From NCBI GenBank assembly GCA_964393525.1, contig CAYMTV010000012.1:1-28829 (forward strand): a stretch of 28,829 nt of DNA. Direction: 5' to 3'. Source of the DNA: CAYMTV01 sp964393525 (GTDB lineage Bacteria; Patescibacteriota; Microgenomatia; Daviesbacterales; UBA10151). The translations under genes were made by a program, and so were the position numbers. The notes beneath the pieces were generated by a model that was given only the letters and a program-made list of their open reading frames with translations, made no database searches and was not told where the DNA came from. Shown here piece after piece: positions 1 to 7,093 of this stretch; the stretch's first letter is position 1; each line of letters starts with the position of its first letter.

Positions 1-54
1 ATGCTTGAGGTGCATGTCCCGCAAGGGGTGGAGGTTCAAGTCCTCTCGTCCGCA
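1..54 (+). tRNA. tRNA-Leu(GAG), 3' part only
   Basis: The window opens inside the anticodon arm. The visible stem ATGC/GCAT encloses a 7-nt loop TTGAGGT, which gives anticodon GAG. It is followed by a long class II variable arm (CCC-GCAA-GGG), a T arm with loop TTCAAGT, and the 3' acceptor strand CGTCCGC plus discriminator A. The 5' half lies before the window. No CCA is encoded at this copy. The last 14 nt plus the next C (41-55) recur at 168-182, beyond a short insertion. Confidence 0.9.
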
Positions 55-182
55 CTAAAATTTTGGTCGCACGATAGTGGGGCTAAAATTTTAGTTGGAT
101 GCGATGGGACTTTATACCGGATCTTTGATCCCGGTTCAGTCCCGCCTTTGAGGCGGGAGGTGTGTTTTCCTCTCGTCCGCAC
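41..182 (+). mobile_element. Miniature insertion at 3' end of tRNA-Leu
   Basis: The 15-mer TCCTCTCGTCCGCAC, which is the 3' end of tRNA-Leu, occurs at 41-55 and again at 168-182, giving a 127-bp non-coding unit. The insert holds three stem-loops: an 11-bp inverted repeat (54-64 with 85-95), hairpin A (116-135, ACCGGATC-TTT-GATCCCGGT with one bulged C), and hairpin B (CCCGCC 141-146 / GGCGGG 152-157). It then runs through GGTGTGTTT into the displaced tRNA end. That displaced end is followed by CC-G, as expected of an original tRNA 3' end that was pushed away. No gene is present. The same hairpin A/B module lies beside displaced tRNA ends at 824-904 and 14126-14190. That it is mobile is inferred. 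Confidence 0.6.
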
Positions 183-193
183 CGAAAATATAT

Positions 194-265
194 GGGCACT
201 TAGCTCAGTGGTAGAGCGCTTCGTTTACATCGAAGATGTCGGGGGTTCAAGTCCCTCAGTGCCCA
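194..265 (+). tRNA. tRNA-Val(TAC)
   Basis: Full cloverleaf. The acceptor is GGGCACT/AGTGCCC with discriminator A. The D arm contains AGCTCAGTGGTAGAGC. The anticodon stem CTTCG/CGAAG encloses TTTACAT, so the anticodon is TAC. The T arm is GGGGGTTCAAGTCCCTC-like. It starts 11 bp after the displaced tRNA-Leu end, so Leu and Val were probably adjacent before the small insertion. Confidence 0.95.
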
Positions 266-288
266 CTTTATACTATAAAAGGTAAATT

Positions 289-297
289 TGTTAAAAT
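289..297 (+). promoter_or_regulatory. Extended -10 for the DUF2905 gene
   Basis: TGtTAAAAT, an extended -10 form, ends 7 nt before the ATG at 304. Transcription would then start at or very near the start codon, which implies a leaderless mRNA. No Shine-Dalgarno sequence precedes the ATG. Confidence 0.4.
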
Positions 298-303
298 ATA
301 TTT

Positions 304-507
304 ATGTTTGAGCAACTTCGGATAGGCTTTCTTGTTTTAATAGGACTATTTTTTGCATTGACCCTGATAATGAACATGAACCCGCGTCTCCCCCGCTTTC
401 CCTGGGATATTTTCGTGGATAAATTTGGATTCAGTCTTTACCTGCCGGTTACTACTTCTTTGGTAGGGGCGGTCCTACTTATGATACTCTTCAGTTTTTT
501 TGCGTAG
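304..507 (+). CDS. DUF2905-like small membrane protein
   Basis: 67 aa with two hydrophobic segments (about residues 8-24 and 47-66) joined by a short polar stretch containing NPRLPRFPWDI. The pattern of helix, LP.(F/G).WDI, Y.P.TTS, second helix fits the DUF2905 family of unknown function, although the usual PGDI is FPWDI here. The ATG at 304 is preceded by a -10 box and no ribosome binding site. The gene stands alone between tRNA-Val and tRNA-Phe. The family call rests on the motif pattern alone. Confidence 0.7.
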   Translation: MFEQLRIGFLVLIGLFFALTLIMNMNPRLPRFPWDIFVDKFGFSLYLPVTTSLVGAVLLMILFSFFA

Positions 508-606
508 CAAGAACTTGTTCATCCCAAAGGCTTAACATCTACCCTAAATTTACCTCACCATGCCTTGCCTTTTATCTTTTTAAGCGGTAAAATTTGCAAT
601 TGAGTT
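508..606. other. Intergenic gap before tRNA-Phe
   Basis: About 100 bp with no ORF or clear hairpin. It probably holds the promoter for the tRNA-Phe/tRNA-Gly pair, but I cannot place a convincing -35/-10 pair in it. Confidence 0.3.
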
Positions 607-679
607 GCCTCAGTTGCCAACGTGGTCAAGGCGCCTGTCTGAAGAACAGGTTATCTCAGTTCGATTCTGGGCTGAGGCA
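607..679 (+). tRNA. tRNA-Phe(GAA)
   Basis: Acceptor GCCTCAG/CTGAGGC with discriminator A. The anticodon stem CCTGT/ACAGG surrounds CTGAAGA, so the anticodon is GAA. The T loop is TTCGATT. It lies 9 nt upstream of tRNA-Gly and is probably co-transcribed with it. No duplicated 3' end is visible for this tRNA. Confidence 0.95.
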
Positions 680-688
680 CTTTTTTAT

Positions 689-760
689 GCGGCGGTAGTT
701 CAGTGGTAGAATGTCTCGTTGCCAACGAGAAGGTCGAGGGTTCAAATCCCTTCCGCCGCT
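689..760 (+). tRNA. tRNA-Gly(GCC)
   Basis: Acceptor GCGGCGG/CCGCCGC with discriminator T. The anticodon stem TCTCG/CGAGA surrounds TTGCCAA, giving anticodon GCC. The T arm is GAGGGTTCAAATCCCTT. The gene is intact, but its 3' end is repeated at 889-904, beyond a 143-bp unit. That second copy, unlike the first, is followed by CCA. Confidence 0.95.
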
Positions 761-904
761 CATAAAGCGAAACTAACCCTTGTGGTTAGTTGCTGCTTTA
801 TTAGGTGGAAATTTTGGGTTTGAACCAAATCTTTGATTTGGTTCAGCCCTGAGCGAGGAGCGAAGCGACGAGTCGAAGGGGGTGTATTATCCCTTCCGCC
901 GCTC
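746..904 (+). mobile_element. Miniature insertion at 3' end of tRNA-Gly
   Basis: ATCCCTTCCGCCGCTC is found at 746-761 and 889-904, bounding a 143-bp non-coding unit. Inside are a long first hairpin (AACTAACC 771-778 / GGTTAGTT 784-791, extended by AAAGC/GCTTT), hairpin A (824-842, ACCAAATC-TTT-GATTTGGT, perfect), and a hairpin B zone (CCCT 847-850 ... AGGG 877-880). The B zone carries a TGAGC...GTCGAA core that resembles common interspersed REP-like repeats. It ends GGTGTATT next to the displaced tRNA end, which is followed by CCA. The layout matches the tRNA-Leu insertion at 41-182. Mobility is inferred. Confidence 0.6.
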
Positions 905-907
905 CAC

Positions 908-937
908 TTTAAACCCCCGATTTCTCGGGGGTTTAAA
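908..937. terminator. Bidirectional terminator hairpin
   Basis: TTTAAACCCCCGA (908-920) pairs with TCGGGGGTTTAAA (925-937) around a TTTC loop, a 13-bp stem. It sits between the tRNA cluster and the converging DUF378 gene and can serve both strands. Confidence 0.75.
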
Positions 938-958
938 ATTTAAATAATACCGGTAGTC

Positions 959-1153
959 TTACTTTTTCTTTCCCGCAACTTGACCATATAAAAGCCAAGC
1001 ACCGGCAACCCCAACCAAAACATAAACAACTCTACCGATGAGTGAGCTGCTACCAAAAACTGTGTCTACAAGGTTATAATCCAAAAGCCCTACCAATCCC
1101 CAGTTCACTGCGCCCAAAATAACCAACCACCAAGCAATTGTGTGCGTTTTCAT
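959..1153 (-). CDS. DUF378 small membrane protein
   Basis: 64 aa. The segment WWLVILGAVNWGLVGL is the hallmark of DUF378: a first membrane helix with the NWGLVG motif. A LVDTVFG loop, a second helix (about 40-57) and a Lys-rich tail follow. Function is unknown. The ATG is supported by a strong Shine-Dalgarno, GAGGAGGTGAT, a few bases upstream on the minus strand. Transcription ends at the 908-937 hairpin. Confidence 0.85.
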   Translation of the reverse strand: MKTHTIAWWLVILGAVNWGLVGLLDYNLVDTVFGSSSLIGRVVYVLVGVAGAWLLYGQVAGKKK

Positions 1154-1228
1154 TTAACTATCACCTCCTCAAAATTTGGTACTAAATTTAGATTAGAGGT
1201 AAATTTTATGGAAGTCAACTATCAAAAA

Positions 1229-1254
1229 AACCCGGCTCAATATTGAGCCGGGTT
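1229..1254 (-). terminator. Perfect palindromic terminator
   Basis: AACCCGGCTCAA and its complement TTGAGCCGGGTT form a perfect 26-bp palindrome with a two-base centre (TA). On the minus strand it is followed by a run of T (the aaaaaaa at 1224-1230). It terminates the gene at 1282-1542. Confidence 0.8.
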
Positions 1255-1281
1255 AAGCAAATTTGCTCAAACTACCCTAAA

Positions 1282-1542
1282 TTACATCCCGGGTGTTCCA
1301 CCTCCCTGGTTTTCTCCACCGGGAGTTTGATCGGGTCCTGTTGGTGGAATTTCCGGTTCACCTTGTGGAGTGGGCTCTGCCGGGCCACCGGGTACTGGAG
1401 GGATACCCGTGTCACCGGGTTGAGGAGGTGGTGGGGTCCATGCTCCTCCAGTAGGTTCTGCTGGTCCTGTCGGGGACGGGGTTCCCATTCCACCACCCAT
1501 AGGGTCGTGCTGGTCGCCACCGCCTGTTTGATTTGGATCCAT
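1282..1542 (-). CDS. Pro/Gly-rich low-complexity small protein
   Basis: 86 aa, made almost wholly of P, G, T, Q, D and E, with runs such as PPPPQPGDTG and no Cys, signal peptide or membrane segment. It looks intrinsically disordered. Reality as a gene is supported by AAGGCGGTGATT upstream of the ATG as ribosome binding site and by a perfect terminator just after the stop. The same bases are open in other frames, which is common for such GC-rich, low-complexity sequence. The function is not recognised; a flexible spacer or surface-associated role is only a guess. Confidence 0.6.
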   Translation of the reverse strand: MDPNQTGGGDQHDPMGGGMGTPSPTGPAEPTGGAWTPPPPQPGDTGIPPVPGGPAEPTPQGEPEIPPTGPDQTPGGENQGGGTPGM

Positions 1543-1626
1543 TTAAATCACCGCCTTCCTTAATTTGTATCAATGCGATACGTCGATTTATTTAATGACA
1601 AATTGCCTGCTAAGTCAAGAAGGACG

Positions 1627-1655
1627 TTCACCCATCTGGTAAAAACTAGTATAAT
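1627..1655 (+). promoter_or_regulatory. obg promoter (leaderless)
   Basis: TTCACC (1627-1632) and a consensus TATAAT (1650-1655) are 17 bp apart. The ATG of obg at 1662 sits 7 nt after the -10 box, where transcription should start, so the mRNA is probably leaderless. No Shine-Dalgarno is present. Confidence 0.6.
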
Positions 1656-1661
1656 TCCTTC

Positions 1662-2609
1662 ATGTTAATCGATGAGGCAGAGATAATCGCCAGAGGTGGA
1701 CATGGTGGTCCAGGTAAAGTTTCTTTTTATAAACTCCCGCAAAAGGGGCCTGATGGCGGTAATGGCGGCAAAGGAGGTAATGTTTACCTTATTGCATCAA
1801 ATGATCTAATGGATCTAAAAAGGTTTACTACCCAAAGAGTACTTCAAGCCGAAAATGGTACTCCCGGTGGAAGCAATCGAAAGTCCGGGAAAGACGGCAA
1901 GGATCTGGAGATAAAAATTCCGATAGGTTCGCTTGTTAAAATTGAAGATTTAGGAGAGGTTATCGAGATTTCGCAAGTCGTCCAGAGAATATTAATTTGT
2001 CAGGGAGGCAAGGGCGGGAAAGGAAATTATGAATTCAAATCCCCATCAAATACTACTCCCAGGCAAGCCCAGCCGGGTCTTAACGGTCAGGAGAAAAGAT
2101 TAAAAATTATATTAAGGTTTATTGCCGACGTCGGGTTAATAGGACTTCCCAACGTTGGTAAAAGCAGTTTACTAAATGAGTTGACCAATGCCTCAGTAAA
2201 AACTGCTGAGTACCCTTTTACAACACTGGAATCAAATTTAGGAACATTTGAAGGAAAAGTCATTGCAGACATCCCGGGTTTAATAGAGGGGTCATCTTTA
2301 GGTAAAGGTTTAGGTCACAGATTTTTAAAACACATTGAGAAGGTTAAAATTTTACTGCACTGCATTTCTTTGGAAGGTGAGGATTTACTATCAGACTTCA
2401 ATATAATTCAAACCGAGCTAAAAAAATTCAACCCGGATCTTCTCAAAAAAAAGCAAATTCTACTTCTTACGAAAGCTGATCTTATAAGTAAAAAGGAGGT
2501 TGAAAAAAGCATTCTGAAACTAAAACCTTCAAGAAAGCGAATCCTTACCGTCTCAATCCATGATTGGGATTCAATTGAGGCGATTAAAAAAATCCTCAGT
2601 AATCTTTAA
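1662..2609 (+). CDS. obg: GTPase Obg/CgtA, short form
   Basis: 315 aa ribosome-associated GTPase involved in 50S maturation and growth control. Residues 1-155 form the Gly-rich Obg fold (GGHGGPGKVSF, GPDGGNGGKGG, GGKGGKGN). The G domain follows: G1 GLPNVGKSS at 161-169, the switch I stretch YPFTTLESN near 184-192, G3 DIPGLIEG at 203-210, and G4 TKAD at 270-273. There is no C-terminal extension after the G domain, unlike the longer B. subtilis or E. coli proteins, so this is a minimal version. The start is set by the first ATG and the -10 box just before it. The stop overlaps that of murA on the other strand (TTAA). Confidence 0.95.
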   Translation: MLIDEAEIIARGGHGGPGKVSFYKLPQKGPDGGNGGKGGNVYLIASNDLMDLKRFTTQRVLQAENGTPGGSNRKSGKDGKDLEIKIPIGSLVKIEDLGEVIEISQVVQRILICQGGKGGKGNYEFKSPSNTTPRQAQPGLNGQEKRLKIILRFIADVGLIGLPNVGKSSLLNELTNASVKTAEYPFTTLESNLGTFEGKVIADIPGLIEGSSLGKGLGHRFLKHIEKVKILLHCISLEGEDLLSDFNIIQTELKKFNPDLLKKKQILLLTKADLISKKEVEKSILKLKPSRKRILTVSIHDWDSIEAIKKILSNL

Positions 2610-3868
2610 TCCTCCCTTTTAATTGAAGCTCCAAGCGAGGCTAGTTTTTCAACTACATTACCATATCCCCGCTCAATCAACTCGGCTTTATGAATAATGC
2701 TTTTGCCTTTGGCAATTAAAGCAGCTAAAACCAAAGCCATCCCGGCTCTAATATCTGGTGTTTCCAAATCCCTTCCCTTAAGCTGAGTAGGACCGTAAAC
2801 TAAAACCCGGTGTGGATCGGCAATTGTAATGTTTGCTCCCATTGAGATAAGTTTGTCGACAAAAAACATCCTGGATTCATACATCCAGTCATGGAGAAGG
2901 GATACTCCCTGAGCCTGGGTCGCCAGGACTATAAATGCACTCATCAAATCGGTCGGAAACCCCGGCCAGATATTTACCCGAAGCTCTGCAACAGGTTTTA
3001 TCTCTGAGGCTGCTACAAGAACGGAATTTTCATCTTTCTGCTCAAGTAAAATTCCCATTTTAGAAAGCGGGTTTATTACAGGTTCCATATCTTTTAAACT
3101 GCAGTTTAAAAGAATTACTTCGCCGCCGGTTACCGCAGTAGCCACTGCATACGTCCCCAGTTCTACGTAATCAAAACCCACACTAAATTCTGCCCCGGAA
3201 AGTTTTTCTACTCCTTCAATGATTAAGGTAGACTCCCCGACTCCCTTTATCTTGGCACCCATCTTAATTAAAAGATTACACAAATCTACAACATGCGGTT
3301 CTTCGGCACAGTTTTTAAGGGTAATTTTTGAATCTCCTAAAACAGAGGTTAAAATAAGGTTTTCAGTACCGGTCACTGAAGCTTCATCCAAAAATATTTC
3401 TACCTCTTTTGGAATTTGACCGTTTCTTTTGCCATGGTATTCTCTATCTTCAATATGGATCTCGAAGCCAAATTTTTCGAAACCCTCAAGATGGGAACTA
3501 ATATCTCTTTTTCCAATGATGTCGCCCCCTGGGTGAAAAAATTTAGCCTGTCCAACCCGGGCAAGCAGAGGTCCTGCCAGAAGTACTGAAGCTCTCAGTT
3601 TTGAAGTCAACTCCTTTGGAAGCTCATATGTTTTTATATCCGCGGCCTTAATTTTTAATTCATTTTTGTTCCTTCGGACCGAAACTCCCAATACCTCTAG
3701 GATTTGAAGCATAGTCTCGACATCGGATATATCAGGGACATTTTTTAAAGTTAGTTCTTCTTGGGTTAATAGTGCTGCTGCAATACAGGGAAGGATTGCG
3801 TTTTTGTTGCCCGAAATCTTAATTTTCCCCTGTAATTTATTCCCGCCTTCTATTATTAGCCTAGCCAT
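2606..3868 (-). CDS. murA: UDP-GlcNAc 1-carboxyvinyltransferase, Asp form
   Basis: 420 aa, full length for MurA, the first committed step of peptidoglycan synthesis (PEP plus UDP-GlcNAc to enolpyruvyl-UDP-GlcNAc). The N-terminus has SGNKNAILP with the conserved Lys22. The catalytic loop reads HPGGDIIGKRD: Asp116 stands where E. coli has Cys115. From known MurA enzymes with Cys-to-Asp, this keeps activity but prevents fosfomycin attachment. The C-terminal GYGNVVEKLASLGA repeat end is intact. It is the last gene of a minus-strand run, 38 nt after the fourth permease, and shares its stop region with obg. Confidence 0.95.
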   Translation of the reverse strand: MARLIIEGGNKLQGKIKISGNKNAILPCIAAALLTQEELTLKNVPDISDVETMLQILEVLGVSVRRNKNELKIKAADIKTYELPKELTSKLRASVLLAGPLLARVGQAKFFHPGGDIIGKRDISSHLEGFEKFGFEIHIEDREYHGKRNGQIPKEVEIFLDEASVTGTENLILTSVLGDSKITLKNCAEEPHVVDLCNLLIKMGAKIKGVGESTLIIEGVEKLSGAEFSVGFDYVELGTYAVATAVTGGEVILLNCSLKDMEPVINPLSKMGILLEQKDENSVLVAASEIKPVAELRVNIWPGFPTDLMSAFIVLATQAQGVSLLHDWMYESRMFFVDKLISMGANITIADPHRVLVYGPTQLKGRDLETPDIRAGMALVLAALIAKGKSIIHKAELIERGYGNVVEKLASLGASIKRED

Positions 3869-3906
3869 AGCATTTAATGATAAATTATTTTGACTTCGAA
3901 TTCAAT

Positions 3907-4710
3907 TTAACTTGAGGCGCTGGAGTATCTTTTAAGTGATAATTTCCAAAACCATATTGAGAGAAACAATGATCCAAAGGACCAAACAAATGCAATTATA
4001 AATAATCCTGGACTCAACATTCCTAAAAGCGCCTTTACCGGGAAGGAGGTCATTATCGCCACCGGAATAACAAAAGTAATTAGACTTCTTAAAGGCTCTA
4101 TATAAATATCAATCGGAAATCTGCCCATATTTGTTAGATCCCGGTAAATAAAAATCGAATTTTCAATATCGGTTGAAATTACACCAAATGCCAAAATAAA
4201 AATATGGAAGGAGAGTGCAATTATCAGGGCATTGGTAAAAAGAATCAGGTAGGAAATTATCCCAAAGATAGTTAAATTACTCAAATTTGAGATAGCCAGG
4301 AAAATTAGGACTAATGAAATAAATATCATCGGGACGTCTAAAATATCCGACCCGCCAAATAATGATCTAAATAGCGGTGAAATAGGTTTTACCAAAATAA
4401 AATCAAAATTTCCCCTAATAATGTAATCCCTAAATCTGTAAACTTCCCTAAGTAAAAACTGCGAAAGTGAATCTATCAGACTAAATGAACCATAAAACAA
4501 AGTCACTTGCCAGATGCTGTAGCCCGCTATTCCTTTCGTCTCCGACAACAATACAAAAATAAAAAACAGAAAAAATCCGAACCTTAAAAATTTGGCAAGA
4601 ACAAAAAGCAAGGTACTTAATCTGGACTGGAAAGCCGTGTTAAAGGATATTTTTGAGAACAGAAACCAGGTTTTTAAATATTTTTTTAAATCATCTGCCA
4701 TATGCACCAT
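3907..4710 (-). CDS. ABC-2 permease, COG3694 type (pair 2, second subunit)
   Basis: About 268 aa integral membrane protein with roughly six hydrophobic segments and the C-terminal signature FWKLSLKRYSSASS, shared with the gene at 5488-6276. It belongs to the ABC-2 export permeases usually found as COG4587+COG3694 heterodimers with a COG4586 ATPase. I start it at the ATG at 4710 (MVHMADD), 11 nt after GGAGGAGAGG; the ATG at 4701 is an alternative that overlaps the previous stop as ATGGCAGATGA. A longer form from 4737 would overlap the upstream gene by 47 nt and is less likely. Substrate unknown. Confidence 0.85.
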   Translation of the reverse strand: MVHMADDLKKYLKTWFLFSKISFNTAFQSRLSTLLFVLAKFLRFGFFLFFIFVLLSETKGIAGYSIWQVTLFYGSFSLIDSLSQFLLREVYRFRDYIIRGNFDFILVKPISPLFRSLFGGSDILDVPMIFISLVLIFLAISNLSNLTIFGIISYLILFTNALIIALSFHIFILAFGVISTDIENSIFIYRDLTNMGRFPIDIYIEPLRSLITFVIPVAIMTSFPVKALLGMLSPGLFIIAFVWSFGSLFLSIWFWKLSLKRYSSASS

Positions 4711-5485
4711 AGACCCTAAGTCCTCTCCTCCAGGCAAACTTAAGCAAAAAACCTAAAATAAAGATCCAGATTATCCCTATAGCAAAACCCAGCAAAATCT
4801 CACCTGGAGCAAATTGTCCAAGAAAAATTTTTATTGGGAAAAAAAGCAAATAAAAGAATGGAAGTATTTTTAAAAAGTTGTATAAATTTTGACCCACAAT
4901 ATCCAAAGGAAATGCTCCGCCGGATAAATACCCTAAAAGAACATAAAAAATAAATCTCGGTGCCCAAACTTCGGTTCCCCAAAACCCAATTATCCCTAAT
5001 ATGCAGCTTATAAAAAAATGCAAAATAATCGCTAAAACCAAGGATAGGATAAATAAAATTAGAAAGGCTAGGTTTGTCTGGATAAAAATCTCAGGCCTCA
5101 AAATTAAATATAACAAAAGAAGTTCGGTTGATGAAAAAGCAATATTCATTGCTTTATCCCCCAAATCTTTCGAGAAGAAGTATTTAAAAAAACTGAAGGG
5201 TCGGAGAAGAAAAATTGATAGATCACCATTGATAATCATTCCGCCAATGTCTCCGGTTCTGGTGGAAAAAACAATTGCACCAACCAGACTTGCGCCTAAT
5301 ATATAAGTTAATATCTCAATTTGATTGTAACCAAAAATCTCCCCATGCGCGGGTGTGATAGAAAACCACAAAAAATATAAAGCCAAAAACTGGATTACGT
5401 TTCTTGCTCTCCAGGCAATGAAGCTTGCCCTGTAAGTTAGAACTTCATTCCAGGTATTTTTAATGACTATCCAGTACTTATTCAT
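4691..5485 (-). CDS. ABC-2 permease, COG4587 type (pair 2, first subunit)
   Basis: 264 aa with about six membrane segments, N-terminus MNKYWIVIKNTWNEVLTYRA and C-terminus FAWRRGLRVYGAYGR, the latter typical of the COG4587 half. The start is the ATG at 5485, two bases after the stop of the preceding permease; a longer reading from 5530 would overlap that gene by 43 nt. Its stop is TGA, evidence that TGA is not recoded here. It presumably pairs with the next gene as a second permease heterodimer. Confidence 0.85.
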   Translation of the reverse strand: MNKYWIVIKNTWNEVLTYRASFIAWRARNVIQFLALYFLWFSITPAHGEIFGYNQIEILTYILGASLVGAIVFSTRTGDIGGMIINGDLSIFLLRPFSFFKYFFSKDLGDKAMNIAFSSTELLLLYLILRPEIFIQTNLAFLILFILSLVLAIILHFFISCILGIIGFWGTEVWAPRFIFYVLLGYLSGGAFPLDIVGQNLYNFLKILPFFYLLFFPIKIFLGQFAPGEILLGFAIGIIWIFILGFLLKFAWRRGLRVYGAYGR

Positions 5486-5487
5486 AC

Positions 5488-6276
5488 TTAGGAACTGGCG
5501 CTTGAATAATTCCTTAAGGCAAATCTCCAAAAACTTCGGGAAATATAAACAAAAATGCAGGCGAGCAGTATTAAAATAATTCCATCAAACTGATTGGGCT
5601 TTGTCAAAAGCGTTTTAACCGGGCTGGTGATTATAAAAGTCAGCGGAAAAAGGAATAAAAAAACAAATTCCGATAACCCCTTATACATCTCCTGAGGAAA
5701 TCTGGTGACCGCATTAACGTCATACATTAGATGAACCAGATTGCTTAAATTGGTAAACCAGATAATTAAAGTTGAGACAATAAACCAGATTGAATACAAA
5801 AGAGCAACCCCAAAAAATAACAGGATTAGAAAATAAAAAATGGAAAAAATTGAGAAGCTCATATTATATTTTAGCAGCAGATAAACAGTCACAGTAGTTC
5901 CAAGAATTATCCTAAATACACTGGTGTAATTGACCATCCAGAAACTTAGTAAAAATTGCGAATCCACAGGTTTTATTAAAATATCATCCAATCTGCCTAA
6001 GTGAATTATCCTTGAGAACCTCTCAAAATTTCTGGAAAAAAGCATATGGAAAAAACCAATCATTATGTTATAAGCCCCGGTTAAAATTAAAAGCTCTTCT
6101 TTTGACCAGTTATAAATTGACGAGGTCCTTGTGGTGAGAAGTAAAATTGATGCTATGGAAAATCCCCCCCAGACAACAGAAGAAATAGCACTGTTTATAA
6201 AATTAGCCTTATAGGCACTTAAATTAGCAAAATTTAACTTAAGCAAAGTCTGATAAATTTTTAAATAATGCTTCAT
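5488..6276 (-). CDS. ABC-2 permease, COG3694 type (pair 1, second subunit)
   Basis: 262 aa polytopic membrane protein ending FWRFALRNYSSASS, the same tail as the 3907-4710 gene. It begins MKHYLKIYQTLLKLNFANL and has about six hydrophobic stretches. It follows the 6290-7090 permease with a 13-nt gap and probably forms the first heterodimer with it. No substrate can be inferred from sequence. Confidence 0.88.
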   Translation of the reverse strand: MKHYLKIYQTLLKLNFANLSAYKANFINSAISSVVWGGFSIASILLLTTRTSSIYNWSKEELLILTGAYNIMIGFFHMLFSRNFERFSRIIHLGRLDDILIKPVDSQFLLSFWMVNYTSVFRIILGTTVTVYLLLKYNMSFSIFSIFYFLILLFFGVALLYSIWFIVSTLIIWFTNLSNLVHLMYDVNAVTRFPQEMYKGLSEFVFLFLFPLTFIITSPVKTLLTKPNQFDGIILILLACIFVYISRSFWRFALRNYSSASS

Positions 6277-6289
6277 TGCTCAAAACTCC

Positions 6290-7090
6290 TTATTGCCCGA
6301 CTGCTGTAAAGGCTTTAATTCCTTTTGCCCAAAGTTTTTTGTAAAGATAAATGAATATGAGAAGCCAGGTAACCTGGCCGAGAATAATTTTTGAAAGCTC
6401 AAAGACCTCAAATTTACCCTGAAAGGCGGTAATCGGAAAATAAATCATATAGGAAAAAGGTAGGATATAACTTAATTTTTCCAAAAAACCCGGAAGAAGT
6501 TCTAAGGGTATGACAAACCCGCCAAAAATCAAAAGAGTTAGATCAACCAGCTGGAAAAATCCGCCGATATCAATTAGCCAGAAAGCGATGATTCCCACAA
6601 TCATTTTATAAGTAAAGGAAATAAAAAAAGCCAAGACAGTAATAAGAAGGCTTAAAAAAATTACCAGCGGATCCTGCGCCAAAGACAAAAATCTTCCAAA
6701 GAAAGTCAAAAAAATTAAAAAGACTATCAAGCCCATTGAACCCTGAAATATTCTGTGAGGTGCTTCCATGAAAAACTTGGACCAGTAGTATGAAAATGGT
6801 TTTAATAAATATTTAGCAAGCTGTCCTTCAGAAATATCAATCCTTGCTACATCTTCTTCAATATGCGCCATCAAAAGTGAAGTGGCAATCATTAGCAAAA
6901 AATAATAAGAAGTTAGGGTGGATAAATTCCAGGACTCTGGAAGTGAATTCTCTCCTTTTAATGCTCCATACCAGAAGATAAACAGAAGGAGTGGATTAAA
7001 AAATGCCAGTAAAAACCAGACAAAAGACCTGCTTCTGTATTCTAAAAGGTTGGCAAAATGCAGAAGAAAAATGTTTAAGTAGCGCTTCAT
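6290..7090 (-). CDS. ABC-2 permease, COG4587 type (pair 1, first subunit)
   Basis: 266 aa membrane protein directly after the ATPase gene (3-nt gap). The N-terminus MKRYLNIFLLHFANLLEYRSR resembles that of the other subunits, and the tail LWAKGIKAFTAVGQ fits the COG4587 half. A soluble loop containing DVARIDISEGQLAKYLLKPFS is seen near the middle; this loop (ISEG or INGDL, then LL(K/R)PFS) is also in the 4691-5485 gene, which shows that they are paralogous. Confidence 0.88.
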   Translation of the reverse strand: MKRYLNIFLLHFANLLEYRSRSFVWFLLAFFNPLLLFIFWYGALKGENSLPESWNLSTLTSYYFLLMIATSLLMAHIEEDVARIDISEGQLAKYLLKPFSYYWSKFFMEAPHRIFQGSMGLIVFLIFLTFFGRFLSLAQDPLVIFLSLLITVLAFFISFTYKMIVGIIAFWLIDIGGFFQLVDLTLLIFGGFVIPLELLPGFLEKLSYILPFSYMIYFPITAFQGKFEVFELSKIILGQVTWLLIFIYLYKKLWAKGIKAFTAVGQ

Positions 7091-7093
7091 GAT

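Noticed and set aside
1..285. Plus-strand open frame across the tRNA-Leu/tRNA-Val region
   Set aside because: It runs through two tRNA genes and the small insertion; it is an artefact.
1243..1563. Open frames in other phases over the Pro/Gly-rich gene
   Set aside because: GC-rich low-complexity sequence keeps all frames open; only the 1282-1542 minus frame has RBS and terminator.
3520..3540. MurA as an inactive paralogue because Cys is missing
   Set aside because: Asp at this place is known in active MurA enzymes, and the rest of the protein is intact.
4691..4693. Possible recoding of TGA (as in some CPR groups)
   Set aside because: The third permease ends at this TGA at the expected length and tail, and other genes end normally, so the standard code fits.
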